DNA of 26,950 nt from contig CAZLNE010000017.1 of assembly GCA_964560975.1 (NCBI GenBank), positions 1-26,950 on the forward strand, read 5' to 3'. This document shows, in pieces, positions 25,245 through 26,950 of the stretch. The position numbers and the translations under genes are program-made. Every line of letters begins with the position of its first letter. Position 1 is the first letter of the stretch. The notes beneath the pieces are model-generated. The model was not told the origin of the DNA. It worked only from the letters and a program-made list of their open reading frames with translations, and did no database searches. The stretch comes from JAAZLA01 sp964560975 (GTDB lineage: Bacteria; Spirochaetota; Spirochaetia; Treponematales; Treponemataceae).

Positions 25245-25247
25245 AAA

Positions 25248-25262
25248 TGTGATTAAGTCACA
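25248..25262. promoter_or_regulatory. Palindrome TGTGA-N5-TCACA upstream of the candidate small RNA
   Basis: Perfect 5-base arms TGTGA and TCACA. The centre is at 25255, about 71 bases before the predicted small RNA start, a helical position used by CRP/FNR-type class I activators. The spacing of 5 differs from the E. coli CRP site (6). On the minus strand Ts follow it, so it could instead be a weak backup terminator for the cysE transcript. Confidence 0.4.
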
Positions 25263-25290
25263 ATTAAAAAGAAAAAATAGTGAATAAACA

Positions 25291-25319
25291 TTGACAAAAA
25301 TTATTCTGCGTGCTACTAT
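25291..25319 (+). promoter_or_regulatory. Orphan consensus promoter of the candidate small RNA
   Basis: TTGACA (25291-25296), exactly 17 bases, TACTAT (25314-25319). It is one of the best matches in the window. No open reading frame follows on this strand before a terminator about 95 bases on. Confidence 0.75.
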
Positions 25320-25325
25320 AAATCA

Positions 25326-25418
25326 AGCTTGTAAATAAGCTGATAAACTCTCTCCGATGTCCGGCTTGCTGGACGGGGGCTTTCTAGTAATCGTTGATTA
25401 CCTGAAAGCCCTTTTTTT
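25326..25418 (+). ncRNA. Candidate small non-coding RNA, about 93 nt
   Basis: Between a consensus promoter and a strong terminator lies a structured, non-coding stretch. Hairpin 1 is at the very 5' end: AGCTT (25326-25330) with AAGCT (25337-25341). A single-stranded linker follows with the pyrimidine run CTCTCTCC (25348-25355). Hairpin 2 (25359-25374) is a 6-pair stem capped by a CUUG tetraloop closed by G-C, a known stable loop. Hairpin 3 is the terminator. The CU-rich linker is complementary to Shine-Dalgarno sequences such as GGAGAG, as in many base-pairing regulators. There is no downstream gene on this strand within 1 kb except tRNA-Thr, which has its own promoter, so a riboswitch or leader is unlikely. 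I do not recognise a known RNA family. Confidence 0.6.
25377..25418 (+). terminator. Rho-independent terminator of the candidate small RNA
   Basis: GGGCTTTC (25377-25384) pairs with GAAAGCCC (25404-25411), and an inner GTAATC/GATTAC stem continues it with a GTT loop. Seven Ts follow (25412-25418). Confidence 0.9.
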
Positions 25419-25460
25419 ATTTTAAATCATTATTTTATGATTCTCCAAGGGGTATTACAA

Positions 25461-25496
25461 AAGAAAAAAGCGTACACGAATGAACGTATACGCTTT
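25461..25496 (-). terminator. Rho-independent terminator of cysE
   Basis: On the minus strand an 8-pair stem AAAGCGTA/TACGCTTT (25489-25496 with 25467-25474) continues through one mismatch into ACG/CGT and ends in a run of Ts (TTTTTTCTTTT). It lies 11 bases after the cysE stop. Confidence 0.88.
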
Positions 25497-25507
25497 GTAG
25501 TTGTGTA

Positions 25508-26386
25508 CTATTTAGGTATTTCAGGTCCATCTACCTGCTGATACCTAACGGTGCTTCCTGGCGGAACAGACTTAATAACCCACACGTTTCCCCCAATGAT
25601 GCTTCCTTTACCAATAACCGTGGAACCGCCTAGTATGGTTGCGCCGGGATAAATGGTAACATTGTCTTCAATAGTAGGGTGGCGTTTTTTATCGGCCATT
25701 TCTTTTTTTACGCTCAGTGCCCCCAGGGTGACACCTTGATATACTTTTACGTTATTTCCTATTACACAGGTTTCTCCAACGACAAGACCGGTTCCATGGT
25801 CAATGAAGAAAGCTTCTCCTATTTCAGCTCCAGGATGAATATCTATACCGGTTATTCCGTGTACATACTCACTCATAATACGCGGCAGTATGGGTACTCC
25901 GTTTTTATGGAGAAAATGAGCTATTCTATACACTAATATTGCTTCCAGCCCCGGGTATGATAAGATTATTTCTTCAACACTTCGGGCTGCCGGATCTCCT
26001 TCAAGCGCTGCCTTAGCATCAAGATTAACCTTTCTGCGAATTTCGGGTATTTCTTCAATAAGAGATAACGCAGTGCGCTCGGCAAGAGTAAGGCAGGTGT
26101 TATTATTTATACAGTTATGAGTGCATACGTAGAGGAGGGCTTTTTGTGTTTCGCGTGTTAATTGGGTAACAATACGGTTTACCCGTTCTCCAATTACATA
26201 GCGAAGATACGCTTTATCGAGTGTTTCAGCTCTATGAAATCCCGGGAAAATAATGGTTTGAATATCTTTCAGGACTGCAACAACAGTTTCACGGTTTGGA
26301 AAGTTATTAGTTCCCTCAAGGTTAATACCTCCGTATTCATCATACGAATTCACAATGTCTGCAACTAAGTCGTCTACTGTTTTCAT
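25508..26386 (-). CDS. cysE: Serine O-acetyltransferase
   Basis: CysE transfers acetyl from acetyl-CoA to L-serine, the first committed step of cysteine synthesis. The 292-residue protein has an N-terminal helical domain of about 160 residues and a C-terminal left-handed beta-helix of hexapeptide repeats with the family block DIHPGAEIGEAFFIDHGTG (catalytic His in DHGTG), VVGETCVIG, YQGVTLGA and KRHPTIEDNV. The N-terminal part is longer than in the short EpsC-type enzymes and similar to the longer bacterial SATs. Start choice: ATG 26386 with GGAGG (26391-26395) directly upstream, preferred to the in-frame ATG 12 bases earlier. It is monocistronic, with a promoter divergent to that of tRNA-Thr. 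No cysK is visible here. Confidence 0.93.
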   Translation of the reverse strand: MKTVDDLVADIVNSYDEYGGINLEGTNNFPNRETVVAVLKDIQTIIFPGFHRAETLDKAYLRYVIGERVNRIVTQLTRETQKALLYVCTHNCINNNTCLTLAERTALSLIEEIPEIRRKVNLDAKAALEGDPAARSVEEIILSYPGLEAILVYRIAHFLHKNGVPILPRIMSEYVHGITGIDIHPGAEIGEAFFIDHGTGLVVGETCVIGNNVKVYQGVTLGALSVKKEMADKKRHPTIEDNVTIYPGATILGGSTVIGKGSIIGGNVWVIKSVPPGSTVRYQQVDGPEIPK

Positions 26387-26410
26387 ATAGGCCTCCATAG
26401 ACTGAAGAAT

Positions 26411-26440
26411 ACTATATACTTTTTAAACTATTTCTGTCAA
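26411..26440 (-). promoter_or_regulatory. Promoter of cysE
   Basis: Minus strand TTGACA (26435-26440), 18 bases, TATAGT (26411-26416). The short leader of about 20 bases contains GGAGG. No riboswitch or T-box fits in this space. Confidence 0.7.
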
Positions 26441-26455
26441 ATGAGCTTTGTTATA

Positions 26456-26484
26456 TTGACAAGAAGGTAATTTATCAATATATT
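26456..26484 (+). promoter_or_regulatory. Promoter of the tRNA-Thr/rpmG operon
   Basis: TTGACA (26456-26461), 17 bases, TATATT (26479-26484). It is back to back with the cysE promoter; the two -35 boxes are 15 bases apart. Confidence 0.75.
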
Positions 26485-26529
26485 GGTTAAACATCTCATT
26501 TTATGCGCGTTCAGTTGCGTTATAACTAT

Positions 26530-26602
26530 GCCTCTGTAGCTCAGTCGGTAGAGCGCAACCATGGTAAGGTTGAGGTCAGCGGTTCGATCCCGCTCGGAGG
26601 CT
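26530..26602 (+). tRNA. tRNA-Thr (anticodon GGT)
   Basis: The full cloverleaf folds: acceptor GCCTCTG with CGGAGGC (one U.G pair), D-stem GCTC/GAGC, anticodon stem CAACC/GGTTG with loop ATGGTAA giving anticodon GGT at 26563-26565, T-stem AGCGG/CCGCT with TTCGATC loop, and discriminator U. The 3' CCA is not encoded. It shares a transcript with rpmG. Confidence 0.97.
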
Positions 26603-26660
26603 CTTGTTGCCGTGCTGAAAAATAGATGGAATTGCAGATTAGATCGTAAGGAGTAAATAA

Positions 26661-26834
26661 ATGGCTTCAAAGAAAACGGCGGTAGAAATTATTGCCCTTC
26701 AGTGCAGTGAATGCAAGAGAAAGAATTATACTACCTACAAAAACAGAAAAAATATTCAGGGAAAGCTTGAGTTAAACAAGTATTGTCCTTTTGACCGCAA
26801 GCATACGCTGCATAAAGAAACAAAAGCGAAATAG
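26661..26834 (+). CDS. rpmG: 50S ribosomal protein L33
   Basis: The 57-residue basic protein matches bacterial L33: IIALQCSECKRKNYTT with CxxC (Cys15, Cys18), KNRKN, LELNKYCPFDRKHTLHKETK near the end. The second zinc Cys pair is reduced to a single Cys42, so this is a C+/C- intermediate form. The ribosome binding site AAGGAG lies 8 bases before the ATG. It sits 58 bases after tRNA-Thr and before a second tRNA, the arrangement that in many bacteria leads to secE and nusG. Confidence 0.96.
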   Translation: MASKKTAVEIIALQCSECKRKNYTTYKNRKNIQGKLELNKYCPFDRKHTLHKETKAK

Positions 26835-26844
26835 TGGTTATATC

Positions 26845-26856
26845 AGCCTTCGGGCT
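26845..26856 (+). other. UUCG-tetraloop hairpin between rpmG and the next tRNA
   Basis: AGCC-TTCG-GGCT forms a short but very stable C(UUCG)G hairpin, followed by TTTTATA. With four pairs it is short for a terminator; a partial terminator or an RNA processing signal protecting the rpmG mRNA end is possible. A second inverted repeat, CGAAGCT (26870-26876) with AGCTTCG (26909-26915), lies just before the next tRNA. Confidence 0.4.
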
Positions 26857-26920
26857 TTTATATAATATGCGAAGCTGCTTAGCGGCTGCTTCAAGAGAGG
26901 CGGAGTTAAGCTTCGTTCAT

Positions 26921-26950
26921 AGGTCAGTAGCTCTAATGGTAGAGCGTCGG
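26921..26950 (+). tRNA. 5' part of a second tRNA, probably tRNA-Trp (cut by window end)
   Basis: AGGTCAG acceptor strand, TA, D-stem GCTC/GAGC with loop TAATGGTA, then G and the beginning of the anticodon stem TCGG. The anticodon is outside the window. tRNA-Trp is inferred from the usual rpmG-tRNA-Trp-secE order and the initial A-G pair; this is not proven. Confidence 0.75.

Noticed and set aside
25326..25418. Riboswitch or T-box leader reading of the small RNA
   Set aside because: No gene follows on the plus strand before tRNA-Thr, which has its own promoter; no T-box or known riboswitch core was recognised.
26437..26670. 77-codon frame on the minus strand with ASERDRTADLN-like text
   Set aside because: It is the antisense of tRNA-Thr, a common false gene; the tRNA folds perfectly on the plus strand.

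Overview
The window looks like chromosomal core DNA of a low-GC spirochaete, most likely Treponema or a near relative. This rests on overall gene content, relaxed lipobox usage, and the block tRNA-Thr / rpmG / second tRNA at the right end, which in many bacteria leads into secE-nusG-rplK. The genus is an inference; no rRNA or other species marker is present. No phage, insertion sequence, CRISPR array or integrase was seen. There is no gene-free stretch longer than 300 bases; the longest is 25245-25507, which holds a candidate small RNA.

Layout, left to right. (1) 1-1580: the 3' part of a MATE exporter gene, then a glycerolipid acyltransferase with its own promoter and a 23-bp inverted repeat on the -35. 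(2) 1641-4323, minus strand: hisD preceded by a HisA-HisI-HisE fusion, ending in a bidirectional terminator shared with the acyltransferase gene. (3) 4366-9489, minus strand: a three-gene operon of a GH63-like glycosidase, an exopolyphosphatase and polyphosphate kinase. (4) 9624-11984: a 786-residue fusion of a degenerate GatB/GatE-like region with a GatD-like asparaginase domain, the most unusual protein here. (5) 11991-13865, minus: a membrane-anchored protein of unknown function; divergent to it are a TPR lipoprotein and a TraB/PrgY-family membrane protein. (6) 16660-21167: a compact TolC-like / MacA-like / ABC ATPase / FtsX-MacB-like permease export operon. (7) 21171-23683, minus: MgtC/SapB family, then radA with a small NusG-II-domain membrane protein. 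(8) 23801-25244: a phytol/dolichol-kinase-family protein followed by a DUF92 protein, the same two families as plant VTE5 and VTE6. (9) 25291-25418: an orphan promoter, three-hairpin transcript and terminator. (10) 25508-26386, minus: serine acetyltransferase. (11) 26530-end: tRNA-Thr(GGT), rpmG and the 5' part of another tRNA.

How the parts work together. HisE, HisI and HisA are consecutive steps 2-4 of histidine synthesis, carried on one chain, with HisD doing the final oxidation. PPK and PPX make and degrade polyphosphate from one operon. The TolC/MacA/ABC/FtsX set should form one tripartite exporter. The two lipid kinase-family proteins may phosphorylate an isoprenoid alcohol in two steps. 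A recurring theme is genes on the minus strand with a -10 hexamer only 6 (three cases) or 10 (one case) bases before the start codon and no Shine-Dalgarno sequence, which suggests leaderless mRNAs.
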